DNA of 64,000 nucleotides from Hydnum rufescens UP504 (lineage: Eukaryota > Basidiomycota > Agaricomycetes > Cantharellales > Hydnaceae): positions 186,001 through 250,000 of the forward strand of contig MU128937.1 in the NCBI GenBank assembly GCA_014904985.1, in the 5' to 3' direction. The position numbers and the translations under genes are program-made. The number at the start of each line of letters is the position of its first letter. Positions within the stretch are counted from its first letter, which is position 1. Positions 1 through 10,304 of this stretch are shown piece by piece. Below the pieces are notes generated by a model that saw only the letters and a list, made by a program, of their open reading frames with translations, made no database searches and was not told the origin of the DNA.

Positions 1-278
1 ATGAATGACCTCCAGTTTTTTCAATCCAATAAGAGATACAGACGGAGATTGGACATGCAGGCTGAAGAGGAAATCCAGATACCAGTGCGAGTTGAAATAA
101 GACGCCGCTGGACTATTACCTTGGGCTACTTACGGTGCCGTCCGGTTTCCGAGGCTCTCGGCAATCCCCGAACTCCATTTCCACATTTTCAAGTTTTCTC
201 GACCAAGGATCCATCAGTCGTGAGGTCACCGTGTACCTTTTCTCTCTCGGAAATATGCCTTTTGCTCTATCTTGAAAT
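1..278. other. window edge, no gene recognised
   Basis: This stretch lies upstream of the Snu13 start codon. It has open frames on both strands but none resembles a protein I recognise. It probably holds the promoter and 5' leader of the Snu13-like gene. Confidence 0.4.
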
Positions 279-720
279 ATGGCCGATCCACGCGCATATC
301 CCATTGCAGATGAGGCGCTCACTAACCAGGTCAGGTCATGGATTTGGGCAAGGCTGAAACATTGCATTTTAACCTCCCGTACGGTCCATATTCTGGACCT
401 CGTCCAGCAGGCAGTATCCTACAAACAGCTGAAGAAGGGTGCTAATGAAGGTCAGATGGACTGTACGTGTTCGATCCTGCCTTATCCTAATATTTAACGT
501 GGGGCTCATAGCGACCAAGACTCTCAACCGAGGGGTCTCTGAGTTTATCATCCTCGCCGCTGACACAGAGCCTTTGGAGATCCTCCTTAAGACAGCACTA
601 GGACGTGCATGTGGAGTCACCCGACTAGTAATTGCAGCAAGTGTGACCACCAACGAAGCCAAAGAACTCTCTAGCCAAATTGAAACAATCAAGGTTGCGA
701 TCGAGAAGTTGACCTACTAA
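279..720 (+). CDS. SNU13: Snu13/NHP2L1-like RNA-binding protein with an internal deletion
   Basis: Snu13 (human 15.5K/NHP2L1) binds kink-turns in U4 snRNA and box C/D snoRNAs, acting in the spliceosome and in rRNA methylation. Exon 1 (ATG at 279) reads [17 protein letters not shown]. Later exons give [18 protein letters not shown], then [20 protein letters not shown], then ALGRACGV and a normal L7Ae-type C-terminus ending at 720. The second intron (GTCAGA...CATAG) is canonical. Two things are wrong. No AG acceptor precedes the exon beginning at the LDLVQQ motif (about 391). About 18 conserved residues between EILL and [10 protein letters not shown] (about 585-595) are missing in frame; these normally form the central strand and helix after EPLEI. 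Family length is about 126 residues; this copy would give about 108. It may be a pseudogene or a locally misassembled copy, since Snu13 is essential in studied fungi. Confidence 0.75.
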
Positions 721-898
721 AGCCAAAATTGGGGATTTTGGACCCTCTTCTGCATCCAGATACCTGTTGGCCTTCATGGTTGTATGCTTCATTTGTCCCC
801 GGAGTGGAATTAAGAGCACATGGTTGTGGTTCAGTGTCTGCGTCTGTGTAATTTCTGATGCACCGCTTACAGTATTGTTCGCGAACTAGAACTCGAAC
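721..898. other. convergent 3' intergenic stretch
   Basis: This short gap separates the Snu13 stop from the PEP carboxykinase stop. The two genes converge here. I see no other feature. Confidence 0.5.
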
Positions 899-2652
899 TT
901 AGATCGTGACGGTCGGACCAGCAGATTTAACAGCACTGTCAACTTGATCCTCAAAGCCCTTGAAAGCCTTCGCGAACATATTAGCAAGTCTAATCCTTTC
1001 CTTCTCAAATGCCTCCGTATCCTCCCACGCCATCTGTGGGTCCAAAACCTCACTGGGTACCCCCCCCCCCCCCCCACGCTCGTAGGACTCTGCAGGCCAA
1101 AGATATCGTACGTCGTGTACGTGGCGCTCACGATCGAACCGGAATGGATTGCATTGATAATCGCTCGGGTGTATTTCAGCGGGCAGCGTGATCCTGTCCC
1201 AAATTTGCCACCAACCCAACCTGTGTTGATCAGCCAACAGGAAGCTTGGGTCACCTCCATCTTGGAAGCTAGCATCGAAGCGTATCGACCAGGCTGCACA
1301 ACCGAAAGTAAGCCTCCCGTCCCCGTACTGCAAGCAGAGCAAATGACATACGTGAAGGACAATAAATGGAGCGCTGTAGCACATCGAGAACGTCGGGATT
1401 GGTTCCAACACACCATCTTCAGTGCCTGATGTTTTCCTTCGGGCAAGAATAGAAACAAGACCGGAATAATAGCACAATATACTTACAAGGTATAACCGGC
1501 AAGGAAGTGGTATTGTGCCTGGGCGCCGGTTAGCTTACTTACTGGTGGGAGGACAGGCATCGCACGTAAGCATGATGATGTTGCTCGGGCTGGTCAGCAA
1601 TGCAAGGAATCCTCGCATTCGGGATGTACTCGATTGGGTAGGCGCAACGAGTGTTTTCGGTAGTGGATACGTCGTTGTAATCCGGTAGCCGGTTCGAAGG
1701 ATTGAAGACCACATTCTCGAGAATGGACCCGAACCGGATTGCCCTGTAGATTTCGGGCTCCTATGGGGCGTACGTGATAAAAACGGAGGACGTCCCCTGA
1801 AAAGGGCGAAACCACAAACCTTCTCAGCGGAGAGGTTTATGCATTTGGCATAGCATCCACCTTCGATGTTGAACACACCGGTATCTGACCAAACGTGCTC
1901 ATCATCGCCAGTGAGTTCGCGGTTAGGGTCCGCAGCATGTGCTACATTAAATAGTCAATGGATCGCCCAAACCGACAAGTATGGTGGAGCAGCACGTACG
2001 TCTTCCCGGTCCCAGAAAGGCCAAAGAAAAGGGTGACATCGCCCTTCTCCATACCAATATTTGCCGATGAATGAAGAGATAGCTGCCCGAACTTCACCGG
2101 CTGGAGATAATGCTGTCGAAAAACCCCTAGATAAATAATAGATAATACAACTGGAAATGGATCGGTGTACTATGACAATGAAAATGCCCTTTTTCATCTC
2201 CCCCGCATATTCGGTGCTACATGAAAGGAATTCGGGACAAGCAATTCAGATGGCATCCAAGGGCCGAACAATGAAGGGAATTTACCCAAGAATAACCATT
2301 TCCATCCTCTTGAAATTGATCTCGACGGAAGTTGTGCTGGTCATACCAGTTGTGAAGCGATTGGCAGGGAATTGACCAGCATTGTAAATAACAAAATCAG
2401 GCTCGCCAAATTGGGCGAGTTCCTCTTCCGTGGGGCGGATGAGCATGTTGTTCATGAAGAGGGCATGATATGCACGGGCGCAGACCACCCGGACTTTGAT
2501 CCGGTACTTTGGATCCCACTGAACGGAAACGTGAACACAGAGTCAACGGGGTCAATTCAAGACACTCACTCCAGCAAAGCCATCGAAGACATAGACATTG
2601 TCACGGGTGTTGAGGTAATCGATCGCTCTTTCTCTGTTGATCTCCAATGTGT
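899..2652 (-). pseudogene. PCK1: PEP carboxykinase (ATP), 5'-truncated and frameshifted
   Basis: PEP carboxykinase converts oxaloacetate and ATP to PEP in gluconeogenesis. Exons read from right to left. The first recognisable exon is TLEINRERAIDYLNTRDN (to 2652), then the exon with [15 protein letters not shown] and [16 protein letters not shown]. The kinase P-loop GLSGTGKT follows near 2010, then [18 protein letters not shown] and LINTGWVGGKFGTG, and the C-terminus ends at 899. Most introns are canonical. Three defects are visible. The first roughly 100 residues of the family, up to the exon junction before DTLEINRERA, are absent; 2653-3048 holds no match. The exon after the P-loop is two bases short, so TLSADP cannot be read in frame. 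A run of C on the + strand at about 1060-1076 shifts frame between FGLQSPTS and GVPSEVLDP. This is a decayed or duplicated fragment, or a poorly assembled locus. Confidence 0.85.
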
Positions 2653-3048
2653 CTGAAAAAGGAATGTGATTAGACTCTGAGAAGCACTCGTAATTCCTAT
2701 TTGATGAAAGTATGGAAGTTGGGCATAGCATCCCCCTGCGGACTCGGCTTGCAATTTGACAGGCATCATAGCACTCACAAGGCAGCACTGTATTAAAACT
2801 TTCCGCATAGTGCTGATATATGAACAAGTATCGGTAGTGTTTGCTCTTATTTTCCCCGAAGCCAAGTCAATGATTTGTAATCAATCAACTTGGGCTTGAC
2901 TCGTGACTCAAGTCGACTCGACATCATAAGTCGAGCCTATCTTGCGACGCTAGCAAAAACTAGGTGAAGTGAGGTACCCTTGACTATTCCCATGCAATAG
3001 TGATGGAGTTTACCCATTGCAGTGATTACCGCGACGCAAGCTAGCATC
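2653..3048. other. intergenic; promoter of OsmC gene, no PEPCK N-terminus
   Basis: I searched this stretch on the minus strand for the missing PEPCK N-terminal exons and saw none. The part at about 2885-2940 is rich in short repeats of the type GACTCAAGTCGACTCG. The right part presumably holds the promoter of the OsmC gene. Confidence 0.4.
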
Positions 3049-3791
3049 ATGTCTGCACTGCTGCGCCACACACCCCGACTGCCCGTATTTGCGAGACTAG
3101 CTCCTAGGACCCTCCAGAAACGGGGACTCCTGACACTCAAAGACTACAAAGTACTGTGGATATCTACCCATGGAAATATCACGTCACTGATGTAGCTTGA
3201 ACAGTACACGGCTCACGCGACAGCCAGTGGAGCTGGACGAAATGGAAATGTTGTATCCAATGATGGGAGCGCCTCTCCTCTCGACCTTAAACTGTCTATG
3301 CCTTCTGCCCTCGGAGGCGATGGTAAGGGTGTGAATCCAGAGCAATTGTTCGCCTCCGGATACGCCAGTCCGTATCAGCCGTATGTTTGGACCCAAAACC
3401 ACATCTAATGGGATCATCGCACTAGGTTGCTTCCTCGGGGCCTTACAAGCCGTGGCTGCCCAGCGTGGGGTGCACGATGCTGCCAAAGATGCCCAGATCA
3501 ACGTTTCCGTTCACCTGGGAACCCAAGTGACAAAGTCAGTGGGGACCGAACTCTTCAGTTTGCTAGGCTTATTCTGAATTATGTTACAAGGCCGGATTCG
3601 GTATTGCTGTCGATATCAATGTGACTGGAGTAGCGGATCATGAGCTGGTCCAAAGGGCACATGAGGCAAGTCACCGCACTAGTGGTGTCGAATGCGCCCG
3701 GTTTACCAATATCACCTAATCCGCCACTCTCCAGTTCTGTCCTTATAGTCGTGCACTCAAGTATGGTGCAGTCGTGAAGGTCTCACCTTAA
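3049..3791 (+). CDS. OsmC/Ohr-family organic hydroperoxide reductase, probably mitochondrial
   Basis: OsmC/Ohr proteins reduce organic hydroperoxides with two redox cysteines. Exons: 3049-3150, 3205-3367, 3426-3526, 3591-3665, 3735-3791. The N-terminus MSALLRHTPRLPVFARLAP is basic and free of acidic residues, like a mitochondrial presequence. The core has LKLSMPSALGGDGKGVNPEQ and LFASGYASCFLGALQ, where the first catalytic Cys sits in the SCFLGAL motif. The second Cys is in the last exon, in FCPYSRALKYG. The reading frame is open across all joins and reaches a stop at 3789-3791, so the gene looks intact. Introns 1-3 start GT. The last (3666-3734) starts GCAAGT and ends CCAG, a GC-AG intron. 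Length of about 165 residues is normal for a eukaryotic Ohr with a presequence. Confidence 0.92.
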
Positions 3792-4056
3792 GATCTAAAT
3801 CCTCGTGGTGAATATAGTGATGTGATGCGAATTCAGTCTGTAGACCGCCTTGTCCAAAAAATACAAAAAATACAGGATATTCGTCCTTTAGCAGAACGGT
3901 CGAGAGCTTGGCGTTTTCAGCTGATGATGAATTCTTCTGTGGCCCCGGACTGGAGATCCGGGGTAAGCACAACCATCGGCCAACCCCGAAACCTCAACCC
4001 TTGAAGTCATCGTCAATACTCTTGGTCACTTCGTGTTGCACTTTCTTCATTTCATC
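3792..4056. other. intergenic, promoter of the E2 gene
   Basis: I see no gene here. The region separates two genes in the same direction and should hold the OsmC terminator and the E2 promoter. Confidence 0.4.
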
Positions 4057-5275
4057 ATGGCTTCCACGACACCCTCTAAGACACCCTCTTCTAATGGGAG
4101 GGACAACCTTATTCTCAGGCGGCAGCTCATGGGTCAGTTCTATGAAGAGGATCCCGATCTCAAACTACGATCTTCCTCCCGCCGCGTGTCCTCATCTCGA
4201 TTCCATTCTTTCTGTGTCTAATAGATCTCAAGAAACATCCTGTCGAAGGATTCTCTGCAGGTGTGGCCCCTTTCTCCCGTGATACGTGGCGTCACCCTCG
4301 CAAACCAATGAAATCCCAACTTGTTCCGGTCTTCTTATCTTTCTCATTGGTCGATTTTCTATATTTTGCGCCGAACAGGTCTCGTGGACGACATCAATCT
4401 CCTGGAGTGGCAGGTCATGATCATTGGGTAATGTTTCTGCTCACTCATATAGAAGACCATCGTGCTTACACTCATTCCAGCCCCCCAGACACGCTGTAGT
4501 ACGTATCCAGCATCCCTACATGGAAAGAAATACTTCGTCTCTTTCACTGACCCTATCACGATCTTCTTCAGTGAAGGTGGTTTCTTCAAAGCACGGCTTT
4601 CATTCCCTCCGGCACGTGTACCTTCGTTATTTTATCCTACTGCTGCCTATTGACTGAATTGATCCCCTACTGCCGTAGGAGTTTCCTTTACTGCCACCAA
4701 AGATGCGCTTCATCACCGAGATGTGGCATCCAAACAGTACGTAACATGGTTGCGGAATCCCAAGTAATGATAAATAATAAAGCTCGCCTTTCTTCCTTGT
4801 CTCCCGGTAGTCTATGAGAGCGGTGAAGTCTGCATCTCGATTCTTGTGCGCCCCATACAAGATTTAAATCTTGCATTGGACAAGTCTGACTATTTGCCCA
4901 ACAGCACGCTCCTGGTGAGGATCAATGGGGCTATGAGGATGCTGGAGAGAGATGGCTACCCATACACACTGTCGAAACTATCGTATGTTTGGATGTGGCA
5001 TCACCAATTTTCTATTCAACTCACACCTTGGTTTGCGCAACTCTAGTTGGTTTCTGTGATCTCATTGCTCAGTCAGGATCCACCCAGTCTCGACAGTCCC
5101 GCGAATGTCGACGCAGCCGTTAGTCCCCTTTTTCCTGACGATGTGCTTGTGATAACTTATCGCCCCTATCCAATGCTGATCGATATAATAGAAACAAGTC
5201 CGCACGGATCTTGCTAGCTATCAGAAGAAAGTTCGACGCCTCGTCAGACGGAGTGCTGAGGATGCTTTCGAATAA
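4057..5275 (+). CDS. ubiquitin-conjugating enzyme E2, UBE2G1/Ubc7-type
   Basis: E2 enzymes carry ubiquitin as a thioester and pass it to substrates with E3 ligases; this subfamily is linked to K48 chains and protein quality control. Exon 1 starts at ATG 4057 (MASTTPSKTPSSNGRDNLIL). Following exons give KKHPVEGFSAG, LVDDINLLEWQVMIIG, PPDTLY, EGGFFKARLSFPP, then PLLPPKMRFITEMWHPN. The catalytic Cys is in SGEVCISIL, followed by the acidic-loop insertion HAPGEDQWGYEDAGERW that is diagnostic of the Ubc7/UBE2G/Cdc34 group. The exons LPIHTVETI, SPANVDAA and VRRLVRRSAEDAFE finish at the stop 5273-5275. All joins keep frame. The intron at 4612-4678 uses a GC donor (GCACGT). The protein is close to 170 residues, the family size. 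UBE2G1/Ubc15-like fits better than Cdc34 because of the HTVETI and C-terminal RRLVRRS segments. Confidence 0.93.
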
Positions 5276-6516
5276 GATCGTGTGGTCTCCTTCCTATGTG
5301 CGAGGCTATCTCTCCCCTTCATCACCCCTCCGGTTACCCTCATCCTATCGTCTTCAACCCACAATTTCATTCTCACTAGGTAGCATGTATATATAGGTTG
5401 TACCTGGCAGGCGGCCTACCCATCCAAGACATACTCTCTAATTCATCGCTCTTTCGATGATTAATTCGAAAAGTCACAGTCCCGTTGCTGCACTGTTTCT
5501 AGGTTGGTCTGCCGTTTATTTAAATCCAACCTAGAAAAATGAGGCGCAATGGATGATTGTGATGGGGGTATGGGACGAGGGCCCCTTGGGCAATGCGAGA
5601 AATGTTTCTATTCGAAGTGTTTTTAAAGTATAAAAAATCAGAAGGGGCGCAGAATTGAAATTTTTGGATCACTTTTTTAGAAATATTTCTCGCATTGCCC
5701 AAGGGGTTCTAATTGGGCTCAACTGTAAGCCTACAGCCAAGCTAGGATTCGGTCAGACCATCAACTTGCTATTTCCATGTACCTTGAAGATTTCATTACG
5801 TACTGCCATCCAAAATGTAGAGACACAAATAAGGTGACAAGATCGAGAATATGCATGATAGTAGCAATATCCATGCAATCAGAACAGGCAGGCAAGCCAC
5901 CCTCTATATCTCTCCCTCTCCAGCAATTCAATTTGTGACCCCTGGGTCGCCCGACTGTTTCGGCCTGGAACCATGACCTAAGGTTGACGGTAAAGGTATG
6001 CCCAGTGTGGGCACGGATCTTATGGGACTAGGGCCCACTCCTGTACATCCAGCGGGTCTGCGAATGCCGTGTCGATGCGGCGATCTCCGAGAACAGAGGA
6101 CGGTTGGTGATGGTTGATAAATCTTGGATATAGGTTGTAATCAAGATAAGCTAGGTGTAGTCATACATGGATAAACTCCTTTAGAAGTAGTTTCTACGGT
6201 ATCTTTCGCGGCGCCCGTACGCTCATTGTTCGTGTTGATTCTCGAGGCGTGTGTCGCGGGCGCTTAGCGAGATCTGCAATTGAGGTCCGCTTGCGACGTT
6301 TCTATCTGGACTGAGGGAGACAGTGATTCTAAGGAATATTCAGGCGTGTAGTAATCATGATGTAGAAAAGCAGTGCTTTCGTGCCCTCCACATTGTTACT
6401 GCAACTCACCACTAGATTACCATCCAGACACGGCAATCCCTCACGGAGATATATCCAATCGCATAGGGTCTCTTCCTTGCCTCGCCCAGTGTCTATCTCC
6501 TTTGAGAACCACAACG
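5276..6516. other. intergenic region containing a foldback repeat
   Basis: No convincing gene lies in this 1.2 kb. It holds the inverted repeat described separately at 5582-5706. The right end should hold the MAPKK promoter, with short pyrimidine-rich tracts before the start codon at 6517. Confidence 0.4.
5582..5706. repeat. 125-bp foldback/MITE-like inverted repeat
   Basis: The arms at 5582-5609 and 5679-5706 are reverse complements over 28 bases with one mismatch. Each arm starts CCCCTTGGGCAATGCGAGAA. They flank about 70 bases of AT-rich spacer. The size and structure fit a short MITE or a foldback relic. I could not identify a target-site duplication with confidence, so the superfamily is unknown. 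Confidence 0.7.
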
Positions 6517-8535
6517 ATGGCTTACCCGGCGACAAGATCACGTCCTGGTGGCGCACGTCCCCTCCCCCGAATCCCAATTCCAATCCCAACACAAGGCCCT
6601 TCACCGCCCCGGGATCTTTCATTCGATCAAGATCCTAATCCTCTCGTTCCTCCCTCCATACGTCCACCAACGCCTCCTGCTGATCCACCTGTCCCAGGAG
6701 CGGTACCAACCCGCCCCGTCCTGTCCCTAGCCCTTGGTCCCTCTCCTTCTCCTGCTCCGTCATCTAGTTATAGACTCGGCGTGAATCCGACGCCTCGCAA
6801 CCTCTCTCGTCCTAGCACCCCTTCCATATCACTCCAGATCCCGAAAGCACCTCGTCCGCGACCATCTATGCAATCCTTATCCTTGAACATATCTGGTGGC
6901 AGGCGTGGTAGTGATGCCGGATCTACTGCCTCTTCAGGTTCCGATTACGACGACGACGATATCGGTGGTGGCTATTACGGAACCCCTTTACCACAACGTC
7001 CTATTCGAGAGGTGGATCCCGAATCAGTCGTCACGCTTCGACCACCTCTGCGTACTATTACACCTCACGATCCTCAATCGACTGAGCCTGTTGATCCTAA
7101 TTCCTCGGCGGTTTCGTCCGCAAACACCATCTCTACTTTAGCTGATGTTCGGCGTGCTATAGAGTCTGAAAAACAAGACAACGAGAGTTGGACAGACGAT
7201 CAGCTGGAAGAGATTGACCGATTAGGCGAAGGCGCTGGAGGCGCCGTTTTCAAGGTTCGAGTCAAACACACAGGTTCGGTCATAGCCAAGAAAACGATTC
7301 CCGCTACGCACTCTACTCCGGCACGTCAACTGGTTCGAGAATTCTCTTTCCTTGCCCATTGTGTCCACGAGAATATCACGGCCTTCTATGGGGCTTTCAT
7401 GTCGTCATCAACTACCGAACATGGCATCGAAGTCTGTTTGCTCATGGAATATTGTGATGGTAGCGTGTCATGCTGAAGATGCAATCGAAGGAAACTAATC
7501 TTGTTTCGCCGTACTATCAGGAGGTTCCCTGGATTCGGTATCGCGACAGATTCGGAAACTTCAATTTGGCAGGGTGGGGGAGAAGGTCGTAGGCAAGATC
7601 GCTCCAGGTGTTCTACGCGGATTAGACTACCTACATTCAAAAAGAATCATCCACCGAGGCTTGTCTTTCTATTTCTCCACCTCACTGTCCACTTCTGAAT
7701 CATATTTTTGCTAAGTATAGACATCAAGCCCTCGAACATTCTCCTCACGCGTGCTGGAATTGTCAAATTATGTGACTTTGGAGTCTCTGGCGATTTGGTC
7801 TACTCATTCGCCAGCACTTTCACCGGGACCGGTTATTACATGGCTGTACGTGTTAATCAGCATTCTCAGGAACTTGCTTTCAAAGTTCTGAAAATTATTT
7901 GCTCACTATATCGATGTCTACAGCCTGAGCGAATCGAAGGGAGATCGTACTCCATCTCGTCCGATGTATGGTCGACTGGGATTTCCTTGCTGGAATTCGC
8001 TCAGAATCGCTTCCCTTACCCTCCTGATCTTGGGCCAATCGATTTGTTGCAAGTTATTGTCAAGGGCCCAGTGAGTTAAATGTTCATCGCAATGGATCTT
8101 CATCGATATCTCGATAAATAAGAATATTATGTTGATTTTCTTCTCTGATCTAAATTAGGTGCCTTCCCTTGACGATGATAAAGAGGAAGGTGGTGGGGGC
8201 CATTGGTCTCAATCCATGAAAGATTTTATTTGCGTCTGGTACGTTCTCATATTCCCATTTTGGGTTCCGTACTCATCAATTGTTGTTCGTCTCGAAGTCT
8301 CACGGTTGAAGCCGAGAGCCGACCAACCCCACATCAAATGCTGAAACATCCATGGATTAGCGAAATGGAAGGTCAAAAGATAAATATGGAAAAATGGATG
8401 CGGGACGTTTGGGGATGGGAGAAGCCAAAGAAGAAGAACAAGCGACGTACTTCTTCTAGCGCTGATGATTCCATCGTTGATTTTACGCCCTTGGATGATA
8501 GTCCATTTTCTTCGTCGCACCTACCTCCCTTCTAG
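6517..8535 (+). CDS. MAP kinase kinase, Mkk1/Pek1-like (cell-wall-integrity type)
   Basis: A dual-specificity kinase that would phosphorylate a MAP kinase on Thr and Tyr. ATG 6517 opens a Pro/Ser-rich N-terminal region of about 220 residues with RPIPIP-like repeats. The kinase domain follows: glycine loop [16 protein letters not shown]-equivalent IAKK, catalytic loop HRDIKPSN (split by an intron at 7659-7720), DFGVSGDL, then [18 protein letters not shown]. The SxAxT pattern in that activation loop is the MAPKK phosphosite pair. [13 protein letters not shown] and [13 protein letters not shown] complete the domain before a short basic tail ending at 8535. Frame is kept through five introns. One (7659-7720) has a GC donor (GCTTGT). 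Mkk1/2-type is inferred from the activation loop and could be confirmed by phylogeny against Pbs2 and Ste7. Confidence 0.92.
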
Positions 8536-8765
8536 GGATTTAAGTTTCGGTACTGTCTGTCCCTCAGGTGGAGGGACCCTATGTCTTGTTTGCTTGTTTT
8601 GAGGTACTCTGTTGCAAGCCACTAATAAATTGTCACCCACCGCAAGTCACTGATCCAAATTTATATATTCCTACGTAAGTTAGCAAGCAAGACACTGAAA
8701 CCAAGCGCGTGACTTATCGGCAGCCACGGAGAGAAAGATGCGATTTCGGACTCTTATCGATGGAT
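8536..8765. other. 3' flank of the MAPKK and 5' flank of the tRNA
   Basis: No gene is visible. The tRNA gene starts at 8766 and needs no upstream promoter beyond its own boxes. Confidence 0.4.
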
Positions 8766-8837
8766 GCCCCTTTGGCCCAATGGTTAAGGCGTCTCCTTCC
8801 TAAGGAGAAGATTCCTGGTTCAAACCCAGGGAGGGGC
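8766..8837 (+). tRNA. tRNA-Arg (anticodon CCT)
   Basis: The 72 bases fold into a full cloverleaf. The acceptor stem pairs GCCCCTT with GAGGGGC (one G-T pair). The D arm pairs GCC with GGC. The anticodon stem pairs TCTCC with GGAGA around the loop TTCCTAA, giving anticodon CCT (codon AGG). The T arm pairs CCTGG with CCAGG around TTCAAAC. The B box is GGTTCAAACCC. There is no intron. A TTTT tract follows directly at about 8838, as expected for RNA polymerase III termination. Confidence 0.93.
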
Positions 8838-9337
8838 TTTTGGCAGTTTAATTTGTCTCACCTGCATTTGCTTTGGGGCTCATGGGTTTTTGTGGCCCAA
8901 GCTCAGCAGAGAAAGAGGATCTTGTGGCAATGACCATGGGGTCCAGATGAGGCAGCAAACAAACAGTCTAATTTTGGGCAAAGGTGGTATACATCAGTAA
9001 CAGAGTATCTGTGATAGGGAAGCCCACTGTTGAGGGATGTGGAGTTCAATGCAAGGCAGGAACATAGCAATGCACCAATATCATTCATTCAGAACCCTGG
9101 TATTGCATGTGATGTCCTGAAATCCCTCAAGTGATAGGATTCTTTTCACTCATCTACTATCCTCATCAGGCCATCAGGAAAATCATTTACTCTCTGAAGA
9201 GATGTGTGGCTGAAGGAGGTGAAGACTCTGAAGCTCTAGAAGAGGATGTAGTTAGAATAGGCTGAAGAGAACAATCAGGGCTAAACTTAAAATAAATAGA
9301 GGCACAAGATTATTTAAATTCATTATATAGGAGCAGT

Positions 9338-9480
9338 ATTACATAAGCACCTGGTGCTACACAAACACCCATATTGGCAAGAACTCAAACATCCCACAAC
9401 TCAGATTCAAATTTGCACACAGACCTAGAGGCACATATATACCTCAAGAAATTCCTCCCCCCCACAGGTGCTTATGTAAT
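9338..9480. repeat. 143-bp element with 16-bp perfect terminal inverted repeats
   Basis: The sequence ATTACATAAGCACCTG at 9338-9353 recurs as its exact reverse complement at 9465-9480. The inner part is AT-rich with no coding sequence. It looks like a MITE or the end of a larger element, since the same TTATGTAAT motif is repeated many times just to the right (9480-9720). Confidence 0.65.
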
Positions 9481-9720
9481 GTTCATCTTATGATGGGTTA
9501 TGTAATATTACCATATTGACTGCTTATGTAACATTTATATAGGGAGATTATGTAATATATAAATTGTAATAATCTTTGTGAATGATTAGGTAATGTATAT
9601 ATGATTGTGTAATATTTCTATATATATGGTTGATTATGTGATATTTCCATGTATGCTGCTTATGTAATAGTAATATATGATTATGTAATATTGCCACATA
9701 TAGCTGCTTATGTACTTAAT
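9465..9720. repeat. array of degenerate TTATGTAAT subrepeats
   Basis: TTATGTAAT or a close variant (GGTTATGTAATATT, CTTATGTAACATT, GATTATGTAATAT) occurs about ten times in 250 bases in one orientation. Such subterminal arrays are typical transposase-binding regions in DNA transposons. The spacing is irregular, so this is not a simple tandem satellite. Confidence 0.6.
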
Positions 9721-9832
9721 CTTCCAGTACTTTGGAAGGCTGGAAGCAGGCTCTTCACAGACACTGAACTACAGACTGGAATTCCTTCCATGGTATGACA
9801 GATTTCATTCCTGTCAAAATGTGGGACACTAT

Positions 9833-10099
9833 TGGGCAGGTTCCTACCAGCCTCTATATAGAGGCTGGGACCTGCTTGATAGAGTTCTATTGGGTCCCAA
9901 ATGTGCTTCCAGTTAAAGGTTCTACTGATGTAATAAACCAAATCTAGCCTATTTTAGTAATGTGTTTTCCCTAATGAGGCTAGGAGGGAAACCACATTAC
10001 TAAAATAGGCTAGATTTGGTTTATTACATAAGTAGACCCTTTAACTGGAAATACATTTGGGACCCACTAGAGCTCTATTCAAGAGGGTCCTTACCTAGG
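9833..10099. mobile_element. hairpin-bearing MITE-like element, copy 1
   Basis: The two halves are imperfect reverse complements around a centre near 9975. Shared arm blocks include GGGTCCCAAATG, TTCCAGTTAAAGG and ATGTAATAAACCAAATCTAG. The left arm alone holds a 22-bp perfect palindrome at 9847-9868 (core CCTCTATATAGAGG). The element at 60298-60549 has the same layout, so both belong to one family. No coding capacity is present. Confidence 0.7.
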
Positions 10100-10304
10100 A
10101 CACCATGGATGAGCTGTTAATCATAGCACTCTCCAGGGATCCTGTTTGGGATCCTTCCACCACTCAAGAATTTCACCCCCTTTGCATCAGGAAAACCAAA
10201 GCTGCTTCAAAGGCTCTGAAGGCAGGAAGTGCCTAATGGTAAGTCCCTTCTAGTCTCACAAACTCATTTAAACCAGCCTGTGGTCAGGTTCAGGTTTTGC
10301 CCTC

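Noticed and set aside
1060..1076. long C run taken as a possible repeat feature
   Set aside because: It is a homopolymer inside the PEPCK exon; more likely a length error or slippage than a regulatory element.
3368..3577. 64-codon ORF starting MFGPKTTSNG in the OsmC region
   Set aside because: Its first residues are intron sequence; the OsmC exons use another join (intron 3368-3425).
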